A stretch of DNA of 64,000 nucleotides from Viscum album. Taxonomy: Eukaryota; Streptophyta; Magnoliopsida; Santalales; Viscaceae. Each line of letters starts with the position of its first letter. Position 1 is the first letter of the stretch. Where the stretch lies: contig OY728121.1 of assembly GCA_963277665.1 (NCBI GenBank), positions 1,655,134,062 to 1,655,198,061 of the forward strand. Reading direction: 5' to 3'. Shown here piece after piece: positions 35,426 through 45,750 of the stretch. The position numbers and the translations under genes are program-made. The notes below the pieces were generated by a model, which searched no databases, was not told the DNA's origin, and saw only the letters and a program-made list of their open reading frames with translations.

Positions 35426-36339
35426 CAAGGCGATGGATGGGTTTTGATAGATTTAATTGCAGTCATTTTTACCCTTTAGAATATCAGTATAAGAAAGGTA
35501 TCAGTGTCTGTATGATTCACATTTCACGGAAACAATTATTTGAACATTGGTTACCTCAACTAAGATAGCTATTTGAGGAGAACGAGCCACCTCAAAACTA
35601 GTGGGGGGTCTTCATGAAATGTTTGTTCTTGAGTTGTTTCTTCTATTTTCTTCCTCCCCATAACATTTGGTAGAAACTCAGTCTACCATTGGAATTGTTC
35701 TTAAATGGTATTTAATCTTTCTTTAATCTCTTTTATATCTTTACTTTTATTCACTTGGTTTTTTTCTCAAAATATATTCAGGGTGTCACCCCAAAATCCG
35801 CACCTCGGACGTGACCATATTGTTATGGATGCTTCAAGGTCACCGATAGTAGGTGTTAATTTAGTACAAGTGTTAATGATTCCTCTGACTATGTCGGATA
35901 GAAAATATAGGAAAATATGTAATCATTTTTATGTAATAGGGATTTAAATCAAAACAAATTTTTATTATGTCATACTTACACATATTTCTCATGATTTTTG
36001 TGTGTTTTCATCTATTAGTATCTCATCTTTATTTACACGCGCCTCCTTCCGTAGCACATGGCGTGGGATGGAAGTGGATTTGGATTTGGATACATCAATG
36101 TGTATGTAAACAGAGGAACATAATTATGTTGTTGTTTCATGTCACATAAAAGTATTATGGTAGATTTAAAATGTGTACCATTTTTTTTCAAGTGAAGTGT
36201 ACCTTATCCTTGCTTTACAATAGGGGTATGTTGTTTTTTTTACCCATTCCTTATTTTCAACACTAAGTTACTATTTCATAAATAAAAAATTCTCAATCAA
36301 AGTGATGAATACACATATTGTAAAATAATGTATTACCAG

Positions 36340-36800
36340 CCACGATATACATGAAAAGTCGCATCCACATGATGAATAGTGAATGCATCCCATGCTTCTT
36401 GGGTTATTAGGCATTCATACATAAGCGGTGGGTGCAGGTTTATTTTCCCTTAAACATCCTTAAGCTGACATCTCATTAGAATTATGTGAAAGCCTTTGTG
36501 AATCATTCCAGCAAGAGTTAATACATATTTATTGTGAGAGTCATATACTATAAATGCACTCTACAAGGAATGATGAAAAGTAATTAAATGTTTCATTATT
36601 TTTTTAGTAAAATAAAGAAATGATATCATAATGTTACCATAATCTCTTCCCACATCAGTATCTTAAGTATGGGCACAACATGGTTCCATGAATCTACATC
36701 AATCGGCACGTGTTGCTGGGTGATGATTCCAATGTAACTACTGAATATGGACTTATTGGGGTTAACATGATGGCCACACGCACTCTATTCGACCTCATAT
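36340..36800 (-). pseudogene. Transposase_24-like part of CACTA accessory ORF
   Basis: On the minus strand NPNKSIFSSYIGIITQQHV with PIDVDSW (about 36675-36765) matches the F-x-x-Y-I-G-x-x-A-R-x-x-V-P-I-x-x-x-x-W core seen in plant En/Spm Transposase_24 proteins. MWEEIMV follows at about 36645. Downstream, YECLITQEAWDAFTIHHVD (about 36365-36420) resembles the next conserved block with its E-x-W-x-x-F. This protein type is thought to bind subterminal repeats, like TNPA. Frame breaks occur between blocks. Confidence 0.5.
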
Positions 36801-36924
36801 TTGATGCCTTTGATTTTTAATTTAATGATTTTTTCTAACATTGTCAAACTATGACACTCCTTTTTTCTGCATCATTGGTCCTTCTTTCTTACCATTTCCT
36901 TATATTCAACATCATCATTATGTT

Positions 36925-37115
36925 GTTCCTCTGGACTGGTGCATCAGCATGTGCATATGGTCATTGTACCTCTTCACTGAGAGCAACAATAGGTTAAGAA
37001 ACTTGTTCCTCACGAATGGGAGCATCAGCATATGCAGAAGGTCATTGTTCCTATGCACTGCGAGCAGTAGCAGGTTGGGAGACCTGTTGTTCCTTAGGAT
37101 TGGGAGCACCATAAA
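36925..37115 (-). repeat. ~78-bp coding-type tandem repeat
   Basis: About two and a half units encode, on the minus strand, variants of AYADAPIREEQVS followed by P-x-x-A-R/L-S. The base sequence repeats GGGAGCATCAGCATATGCAG-like and TTGTTCCTCA-like blocks. It lies between the Transposase_24-like part and DUF4216 and is probably a repeated linker of the accessory protein. Confidence 0.6.
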
Positions 37116-37229
37116 GTGCAGAAGTCATTATCTGCATAAGTGGTTTAACATTTAATTTAGATTACATAAATTCAGCAGAAAACAAATAATAACATGAGGT
37201 AACACAATGTATATTACAAAAAAATATAA

Positions 37230-37870
37230 CTAGATTATTGAAAACTCTTTTTTAAAAGGATAAAGGGATTTTACCCCTCTATCGACTATCCAAATTCCTT
37301 CATTATGGTCTCTTATGACATACAAAACGTCGTCTACATTAAGACCAGTGCAAAATGATTTTGATGTCCCAATGAAAGGGTTATCCTCAGTTGAATTCTC
37401 ATTTGACCCTTTAGTGGTTTTGGTCAATAATAGAACAATTGACCACTTTTGTTTTGTGGGATCTAAAACTTAAAATACTTATACTACCTATAATTCCATT
37501 ATAGATGGTTTGTCTTTGTACCCTTCCTTACTGAAATCAACTTTCATGAATCATAATTCATCAATTTTAATAGCACTCCTGTTATCAACCCACTTACATT
37601 GAAAAATCAGCACATGAAATGTTATATAATCTAACTCTCATTTTTGTTTGATGATTCAAAAGTATGAAATTTTCAATGTAAATTGGATTTCTGTCCTTAG
37701 TACCAAAAACATGCATCACTTCAGCCCTAAGTGTAACTCCACTATTTTTCATGTTACTGTTTTCATCATGTTCATTTGTATAAAACGTATAACCATTTAT
37801 TACATAACCATTGTAAGATAATATATACACACTTGGTCCTCTATCTATCCATCGAATTCATTCTGAAATT
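37230..37870 (-). pseudogene. CACTA transposase tail, DUF4216 region
   Basis: The minus strand reads GYTFYTNEHDENSNMKNSGV (37735-37800), the conserved start of DUF4216, followed by TLRAEVMHVFGTKDRNPIYI. A second part at 37427-37230 has DDVLYVIRDHNEGIWIVDRG, matching the V-x-Y-V-x-D end of the domain. The central part with the Tyr/Trp-rich strand is in other frames. DUF4216 regularly follows DUF4218 in plant CACTA transposase genes; its role is unknown. Confidence 0.75.
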
Positions 37871-38099
37871 GAATCTAGATTTTCATCTGACTCCTTAAAA
37901 ATATGGTCCTGAAACCATCCTATAAACTATTGATTATGTATATTTGATATCCATCTTTCATCCCTTAATGGATTCAAATGCCTGAAAAATTATTTTTGGG
38001 ATTAAATATATGGGAAAACCTCAAAACTATTATGAAAAATGTAAAGGTGGGCCTGATCCCGATCTGTAATATTGATTGTGACAACATCTCTTTCAAAAA

Positions 38100-38960
38100 T
38101 TCATTCACCTGCAAGACGCTCAGTGTGATGAGATTTCAAGAGACCAATGTTTTCCATACCAGATAGGTATTCGGTATAGAATTCAATGGTTTCCTCAACA
38201 ATATCTCGCTCTGTAATACAACCTTTTGGCCAACTTCTATTTTTGAAATGTCCTTTCAAAATTTTCATATATCGTTCAATGAGGTACATCCATCTATAAT
38301 GTGTAAGACCACATAGTTGAATCTCTCTCACCAAATGAACCATCATATCAAAGAATATAAGTGGGAAGAATATTTCCAAATCACATAATATGAAAAAAAT
38401 TTCTCTTTCCATAGTCCCCAATTTCACCGGGTCTATAACTTTCCTGCATATAGCTTTGAATAAGAAATAAAGTTTGGTTAATGTATGACAGACATTCTTG
38501 GGCAAAATGCAATGTAAAGCTACAAGAATTGGATCTTGCATCAAAACGTGGTATTCATGTGATTTTAGATCCTTTAACTTTAAATCGGTCATTGACAGAA
38601 TATTCTTGATATTCGATGAATACCCCTCTGGAACCTTGACGTCATTCAAAAAGTTGAAAAACTGATATTTCTTCTCCCTGGAAAGAGTGTAAACTAGAGG
38701 AAGAAAAGTTCATTTTTCACAATTCACCGCCAACTATTCTCGTATTCTCATGTCAATCATGTCTAACCTAGCCTTAATTCCATCCATTTTTTTTGCCAGA
38801 TGCATTTAGCAATGTGCTTATGACATTATTACATACGTTTTTTTTTTCAATATACATAACATCAAGATAATGTTTGACGTACAGACAATTTCAGTATGGT
38901 AATTCAAAAAAAACTGATCATTTTTTCCACCAGATGCATTTATTGTGTGATGTGCAAGTG
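38100..38960 (-). pseudogene. TNP2-type transposase C-terminal half with DUF4218
   Basis: The first part (38960-38650) is in broken frames: NKCIWWKK, SFFELPY, LYVKHYLDVMYIEK and LLNASGKK, then LSREKKYQFF, the end of Transposase_21. The open stretch 38649-38101 (182 codons) reads NDVKVPEGYSSNIKNILSMT, LKSHEYHVLMQDPILVALHC, then DUF4218 blocks ICRKVIDPVKLGTMEREI, MMVHLVREIQLCGLTHYRWM, YLIERYMKILKGHFKNRSWP and ERDIVEETIEFYTEYLSG. It is the longest uninterrupted coding stretch of the window after the gag at 55071. Its N-terminal half is at 47620-49079. Confidence 0.9.
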
Positions 38961-39180
38961 ACACCGTCGGACACTTCCAACAGTGTCGCAAATGAGTCAC
39001 TGACACCACTCATCGATGACTCAAATGAGTCACTGACACCACCTATCGGTGACTCAAGTAACTATTTCACTCTATGAGTGACTCTAGTCACCGATACACC
39101 CTCCTCTCAGCACTCACCGTTCCACCCTATCAGTGACTAAGTCACCGATACACCCTCCCCTGCCTTCTCACCGATTCGCA
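38961..39180. repeat. Short tandem repeats around GAGTCACTGACACCAC
   Basis: GAGTCACTGACACCAC occurs at about 38994 and 39030 and, with changes, nearby; further copies of CACCGATACACCCTCC follow at about 39086 and 39138. On the minus strand the first part encodes GVSDSFES-type repeats. It begins where transposase homology stops, so it may be the edge of an inserted element. Confidence 0.6.
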
Positions 39181-39945
39181 CCATGTCCAACCTCCCGACA
39201 CCTCTCCCCTCCCTTCTGATCTACCGACACCGTAATCCCCTCTTCCCTCCTTCTAAGCCACCGTTCCCAGCCACTGGTCCCTCCTTTCACACCGCTGTCT
39301 TCATCCCGCAGCCACTGTCGCTCCCCTCCAACCAAGACATCGCTCCTCTGCTCCTGTCTCATCCACGGCACCAGCATACACAAAATCGCACAGCAGCAAC
39401 ACAAAAAAAAAAAAAATCAATAGCAAACACAAACTGCAGCAACACAAATCCAGACAACAGCATCACCAGAAAATTGAAATCAGAAAATTGCATAAATAAA
39501 GCATAGTCCAGATCGGAATTAACCGGATCTAATGAACCCTATGCCACTATCATTCGAAGGTTCGACCTCCTTCTAATCCATGCTGCGGCCGACCATTGTT
39601 GAAGCTGACCGTCCCCAAGTCGTTGAAGACCACCAAAGTAGAACTGGATCCACTACCGACCGCCGCTGAAACCCATTCCGCGCCACCGCGAAAAGCCGCC
39701 ACCGTGACCCCACCTCGCCTCCACCGTCCAGCCACCACGACCCACCTCACCGCACCCACACACCTATCTGCGCCGCTTCCCCTATCCGGAACAGATCTGC
39801 TTCGCCTTCTCCCCCCTTTTCCGGCCTCCTCTATCGCCGAGGCCCTCTTCCCGTCTTCTCACCCTGCACCACCTCGAGCCGCACCCGAACCGCCCTCCTG
39901 CTCTTCCGCTGCCCACACCCCCTCCCCCCAAATCCCTTTATTTTG
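39181..39945. other. GC-rich island of unknown origin
   Basis: About 765 bases are C-rich on the plus strand, unlike all neighbours, and interrupted by an A-rich stretch near 39400-39500 with a run of A. An open frame from 39596 gives a Pro/Ala/Thr/Ser-rich product (PPRKAATVTPPRLHRPATTT) that runs into AT repeat sequence and has no recognisable domain. It could be the CT-rich leader and first exon of a plant gene, a captured gene fragment, or part of a Tat/Athila LTR. I cannot decide. Confidence 0.4.
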
Positions 39946-40375
39946 TTTTATTTATTATATTTTTATATTATATAATATAATATATAATTATAATAATACA
40001 TATACTACTAATGATAATATAATGTATAATATTAACAATATAATGTATAATAATAATTATTATTATTATTATTATAATAATGATACTATATTAATAGGTT
40101 CTTAATAGTATTAAGTTTATATACTTGTATATTTAATACAATTCTTAATAATTTAACAATAATTTTACATTCTTTTATTCAATTAAAATAATTTATTTTT
40201 GATTGTAAATAATTACTTTACTTTTAATTTATTTATTTCATTTAAATGATTTTAATATTTATAGGTATTTAAATATATATACATATAATAATTTTTAAGC
40301 AGTTAGTTTATATATACATATATATATATATATATTAGATACTTGGAATTAGTTAATTTTATTTTTATTTATCTG
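39946..40375. repeat. AT-rich low-complexity stretch
   Basis: Runs of TATAAT/ATTATT type (40040-40080), then AT-rich sequence and (TA)n at 40318-40335. The switch from GC-rich DNA at 39945 is sharp. It could be an intron or simple-repeat spacer. Confidence 0.7.
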
Positions 40376-40830
40376 TTTAGTTGTTGTTGTGTAGGTCGTG
40401 GGAGGTGATCAGACAGAAACGGAGGGGTGTGCGGGGGCATTCATTTGAGCAGCAGGTTGATTCCAAAATGATCGGAAATATTCCAGATCATCACTTCATA
40501 GGCAGGGGAAGACTTGGAAGTATGAGCAGTAGTAGGGCATGTACTTCACGACTTCTAGATGAGACTCCCACAACTTCCACTTCACCATTCACCATTCACT
40601 CTACCCGATTACACTCATCCATACACAACAAATCTCATCATTCCATTCTCCCGATCCTTCCTCTACATCCTTCCATTTCCATTCCAATCAATTCATCCAT
40701 TCCACCACCAGTCAACTGGAGCACAGAAAACAGAGGTAGGAGACAGGCATCGAGTAGGAACAAAACATCGAAGTTGAAGCTAGAGAGAAGAACAATCTCA
40801 TGAGAGTTGTTTCTTCATTCATTTTATTTT
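40376..40830 (+). other. Exon-like open segment of unknown origin
   Basis: A plus-strand frame is open from 40381 to 40803 (TTG start only; no early ATG). It contains GRGRLGSMSSSRACTSRLLD and then a Ser/Pro/His/Ile-rich stretch that looks like translated UTR. AG dinucleotides at 40380 and 40394 follow T-rich sequence and could be 3' splice sites; CAGAGGTAGG at about 40730 could be a 5' splice site. No family is recognised. Confidence 0.25.
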
Positions 40831-41554
40831 TCTTTATTTTGTTTTTCTCCTTTAATGTGTAGTTAAATATAGTAGGGGAATCAGGCTGTTATGTTCTAAT
40901 TTTCTTTTATCTCTCTTTCTTATGTTAATTCCTCTATGCAGTGCATCTTTTTAGTTCAATGTTCCTTTCTGTTCATTTATGAGTGTCAATATATAATACC
41001 TAATAACCGACGGGTGAGGTAGTGAATCAGTTCACCTTAGATCATTGACCGAAGTACCGAAAAGTGGAAAAGCTCAACGTATCTCTTCTCTATAATGAAC
41101 AAATTAATTTGAGGGTCAAGTTCGAACGATTAAGACTCAAGAAGGTTCATTGAACTGTGGAAGTCCAATGAAGCTTCACCTCAATGAATTTCCACCCTTT
41201 TAAGCACTGAATAATTGAATCAATTTAAGTAGGATCAAATAACATCATTTTTAATCAGTTCAACTAGCCTGAGGACCCTAAATTCATCATTGCTGCTTTC
41301 TATTGGAAGTCCTACATCACACCATTTCACCTTCATTTTCACACCCACTACCTTCCACTACACTCCATTTTCATTGTTTTTATTTTAGTTTTTGTTATTG
41401 TTTTTTATTATTTTAGTTTAACTTGGTATAGCACACTCTAAGTCCTTCCCTATTGTTCGACACCTATCTTGCCATAGTACTAGTAGTAAGTAGGTTCTAT
41501 AAATATTAAATTTGTGCATACTCAGTAACATGCACGGTCAAATTTCTTAGTGCA
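40831..41554 (+). mobile_element. Tat/Athila-like LTR end fragment
   Basis: The right part, about 41430-41540, reads AGTCCTTCCCTATTGTTCG, TCTTGCCATAGTACTAGTAG and TATAAATATTAAATTTGTGC, which resembles the 3' end of plant Tat/Athila LTRs. The expected primer site (GGCGCCGTTGCC type) is missing because a truncated copia LTR starts at 41555. The left boundary is unknown; the upstream GC-rich DNA may belong to it. Confidence 0.35.
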
Positions 41555-42662
41555 GATTGTTTGTTGTTTTGCATGACTCTAATGTAATAATGTCCTGGAT
41601 TATACATCGTATTGATAAGGTCATGGAAGTTCCTCGCTATGATTTGAACCTTGATGTGCTATGACGATATTCTTAAATAATTTTCTACGGTTGGATAACA
41701 TACCATGATGGGACACATAGTACATAGATTATCAGGTGCGAGTACTTGTAAGCAGATGAGGTTTTTTCTCATGAAGTTCACACTTGACAATCTCTATGGA
41801 AAAAGATTATGAGAACATACCCACCAATAGTAATTCTTCATGTTTTGGTGTCATCAAATATTCTTATCTACGAGTGTGTGTGATGGTCCTTAGACTTTAA
41901 GATTATTATTAATGCATGTTAAAACTCGCATACTTAGATGTATTTTGTACACCATGACAATAACAGTTCATGGTGAAGTTGGATACGTCGGACATGTCAT
42001 GAGTGGCATGTCATTAATGAATAATTCGAGGAAGGATTTACCCCATCCATTTTTATGAAACCTGATATCTCAGCCCTTTAATTAGAATAGAACGGTCTCA
42101 TTAAATTGCATGGCCATGGTGTAACGAATTGTTTATTTTAGATAGTCAAAGAAAGACATGTTGGGCATATAGGTTAGTGACATGGATGTGAAACCTTCTT
42201 GATGAGATATTGTGACAAAGTGATTATATTACACAGTGAGAATTTGTATGTGGTTGTCGACATTGCGACATTAAGTTCTTTCTCTTGGGTGCCTTGACCC
42301 ATTGCTAGATAATAATCTTGGACTTTAAGCAAGCCCGTCTAATGCCAAAGAGAAAGAATCCTAGAGGGTCACACACTAAGTGTTTCTGTTAATCTTAATT
42401 AAATTCTATTCTAAATTATTTAATTGAATAAATATTATTCTCAAGTTCGATGAATAATTTTATTCAAGTTATATTGATCGCGTAAATTAAATAAATATTT
42501 ATTCCTCAGCTTTTGAATAAAATATTTATTTTATTTATTTAATGTTTTAATAAATATTTATTTGCTAGATTGGGACTAAAATACTTATTTATGAATAAAA
42601 TATTTATTCGGTTATTCAATAAATGCTAGAGTAGTTCGAACAAACCAAGATTGGGTCGAGTT
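41555..42662 (+). repeat. Left LTR, truncated at both ends
   Basis: From ATTGTTTGTTGTTTTGCATG it follows the complete LTRs at 45751 and 49866 (CTCTAATGTAATAATGTC, GATAACATACCATGATG-like sequence, AAGCAAGCCCGTCTAATG) up to about 42662. The first ~110 bases and the last ~700 bases, with the TATA box, are absent. Confidence 0.85.
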
Positions 42663-42679
42663 AAATTTATCTGTTTCTA

Positions 42680-44080
42680 TAAATTGGTTATTAGATACAT
42701 CTTTTAGTGCTCGCATATGTATTCAAATATAGGAACCAAGGAGATTCAGAAATATTGATCGAGGAGAGGTAGATCTTCGAGCATCCAATGAATCTAAACT
42801 TGTTGTTGTAGCTATCAGGGACTACCACCTCACGTTGCCAACCAGAATGATCTTTGTTTTAAAGGGTTTTCATTATGTTCCTTCAGTAACCAAAAACATT
42901 ATTTCTATATCTAGACTTGATACGGATGGATTTATTTTCAAATTTGGAAATAAATTTTTCTTATTTTATAAATATATCATTTGTTAGGGTAAGGAACATT
43001 TAAATAATAGACTTTATGTGTTGGATTACACAAACCAAATAATGGAAATCAATAAAGAAGTTACTTCACATGACTCATACCACACCCAACATGACATCAT
43101 TGACTAGGTCATGTAAATGAAAAGCACATGAATAAATTAAATTAAGATGGATATTTAGATTCTTTTTAACTAAAATCTCTTGGTGTATTTCACACATGTT
43201 TACAAGGAAAAATGACCAAAGCCCCATTGAGTGGGAAAGGTGGAAGGGCTAAAGAGCTTCTTGAATTAGTTCATATCGATGTGTGTGGACCATTTCCTAT
43301 TGAAGCTAGGGGTGGGTACTCATAATTCATAACTTTTACTCATGATTTTAGTAGATATGGATATGTCTACTTAATGAGTTATAAGTCAGATTCTTTTGAA
43401 AAAATCAAGGAATACAAGATTGAAGTTGAGAACCATCTTGGTAATAAGATTAAGAAACTTCTCTCAGACCGTGGGGGAGAATATCTTAATTAAGACATCA
43501 TTGATTATCTATGGGAGTTCAGGATTTTATCTCAACTCACTCCTCCTTATAGACATTGGTGGAATGGTGTAAGTGAAAGAATAAACCACACCTTGTTGGA
43601 CATTGTGAGATCAATGATGATTCATGCGAGTCTTCCATTATCCTTTTAGGGATATGCATTACGAACAGCAGCGTACACACTAAATCGAGTGCCAATTAAA
43701 GAAACAGACGATATAAAACACCAATTATGGAATGGAAAGAAACTCGTGTTTTATTACTTACATATGTGGGGTTGAGAAACATCTATTAAGCCCTCTTCAG
43801 GTAATAAGATTCCACCTCGAGGTACAAAGTGTATCTTTATAGGATATCACAAAGAAACGAAGGAATACTACCTGTACAATCCTTTAGAAAAAATGGTTGT
43901 GGTTGACATACTTCTCACATTTATTGAGGATGATCTTATCTCTAAAAGAGATAGGGGGAGTGAGATAGACTTCAATAAAGTCCAATCTCAATATACACAA
44001 GATTTGGAACATGAACATATTCCATAAAGCCCCATAGAAGAAGAAATTGTTCTAGAGACACATTTACCGCGTAGGAGTAC
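42680..44080 (+). pseudogene. Copia protease-integrase remnant
   Basis: The protease begins LLDTSFSARIC (Asp codon 42694-42696; the family Gly is Ser), then KGFHYVPSVTKNIISISRLD (about 42860-42920). The integrase zinc region has TCLQGKMTKAPL (43200). The core reads LLELVHIDVCGPF (first Asp, about 43260), LLSDRGGEYL (second Asp, about 43465) and WWNGVSERINHTLLDIVRSM (Glu, about 43560-43610). PPRGTKCIFIGYHKETKEYY at 43810-43870 is the conserved tail. Several stops, such as at 43490 and 43650, disable it. Confidence 0.85.
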
Positions 44081-45740
44081 TAGAGAGGTTAGAGAACTAG
44101 AATGGTATAGTTTTCTAGTCACCAAGGATAGTGACTTATTATTAGTTAATAATAATGATCCTCCAACCTATAAGAAAGTAGTAAATGGAATAGATGTTGC
44201 TAATTGGAAAGAAGCCCTGAATTCTGAAATGGATTCCATGTACCAAACCCATGTCTAGATTTTGGTAGACCCTCCAGTAGATGTAAATCTCATTGGTTGA
44301 AAATGGGTATTAAAGAAGAAACTGTACATGGAAGGAAAAGTCAGTACCTATAAGGTGCGACTCATTGCAAAAGGGTTTAAACAACATCAAGGCATTAACT
44401 ACAACAAAACCTTTTCACCAGTTGCAATGATGAAATCCATTAGAATTCTAGTTTCCATTACAGCTTTCCCTGATTATGAGATTTAGAAAATGAATTTCAA
44501 AACATCCTTCCTTAACATGAACCTTCAGGAAGATTTCTATATGAAACAGCCTAAAGGGGTTGGGACTCCAATGGATTCAAATAAGGTATGCAAGTTACAA
44601 AGATCCATTTATTGATTAAAGTAAGAATTCAGGTCATGGAACATTCATTTCGATGAGGCCATAACATAATTTTCAATCATAAAGAATGAATGTGAGTCGT
44701 GTGTCTATAAACGGTTTAGTGGGAGTGCAATTTTTTTCTTAATATTGTATGTTAATGACATATTACTCATTGGAAACAAAATATTAGTCTTACAGTATCT
44801 TAAGGTGTGGTTGAATAAATGATTTTCTATGGAGTACTTGGGGTGAGGAAACATATATTATTGGGATCAAGATCCATCGTGATAGATCCAAGAGGTTTCT
44901 CAGTCTAAGTCAAAGTACATACATTGACAATATACTGAAGAGATTCAGTATGGAATAATCCAAGAGGGGATTGTTGATAGTGTCACGTGGAATTCGTCTT
45001 TCTAGGAAAATGTGTCCTCAGACGCATGAGAAAAAAACAGAATGACAAGGATTACATACGCATCAATGATGGGGTCAGAAATGTATGTTATTCTATGTAA
45101 TATTCTAGATTTTGCCTATACATTAAGTGCGGTAAGAAGATATCAAGAAGATCGAGGTGACCACCATTGGATGGAAATTAAGACTATCCTTATGTATCTA
45201 AGGCGTTTGAAGGATATTTTCCTAGTTTATGGAGGAGATGGGGAACTAGTCTTTATAGGATATACGGATTCTAGTTTCCAAACTGATCAAGATGAAATGA
45301 ATTTACAAATGAGATACATATTCACTTTGAATGGAGGTGTTGTGAGTTGGAAGAGCTCAAAGTAGGCTATGGTTGCAGATTCTACAATAGAGTCTGAGTA
45401 TATTGCGACTTTAAGGTAGTTTAAGAAGTAGCATGGATATGAAACTTCATCCAAGAGGTTGATGTGGTACCTAGTAGTAAAGATCCTATCACACTCTATT
45501 GTGATAATACTGTATCGGTGGCTCTTACAAAAGCGCCAAGGTCGCATTAGTAGATGAATCACATAATTCAGAAGTTTCATCTCTTAATGTATTTTTATCA
45601 GAGATGTGAAGTTTCAGTGAGTAGTATTTCCAAGGAATACAATGTGGTAGACCCCTTGACTAAAGCATTGAATTAGTAGAAACCCGACTATTATGTGAGG
45701 TCTACTAGACTGAAGGTCATAGGTAGTTGGATTTAAACTA
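44081..45740 (+). pseudogene. Copia reverse transcriptase-RNase H remnant
   Basis: RT blocks include NWKEALNSEMDSMYQTHV (44200), YKVRLIAKGFKQHQGINYNK (44350-44410), TFSPVAMMKSIRILVSITA and NFKTSFLN. The polymerase box is YVNDILLIG at 44748-44774, so one catalytic Asp is Asn. RNase H is open at 45042-45365 with FIGYTDSSFQTDQDEM and NGGVVSWKSSK, then IESEYIATL, and near 45500 a decayed C-terminus. Stops occur about every 50-100 codons. It ends ten bases before the 3' LTR. Confidence 0.87.
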
Positions 45741-45750
45741 AGTGGGAGTT
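45741..45750 (+). other. Polypurine tract
   Basis: AGTGGGAGTT directly before the LTR start TGTTGG. Confidence 0.85.

Noticed and set aside
38794..38945. Apparent duplication of CCAGATGCATTTA in the transposase
   Set aside because: The two copies encode different conserved family motifs (NKCIW and NASGK) in different frames, so the 13-base match is probably coincidence.
39596..40105. 169-codon Pro/Ala/Ser-rich frame
   Set aside because: No domain is recognised and its last third is translated simple AT repeat; composition alone explains the open frame.
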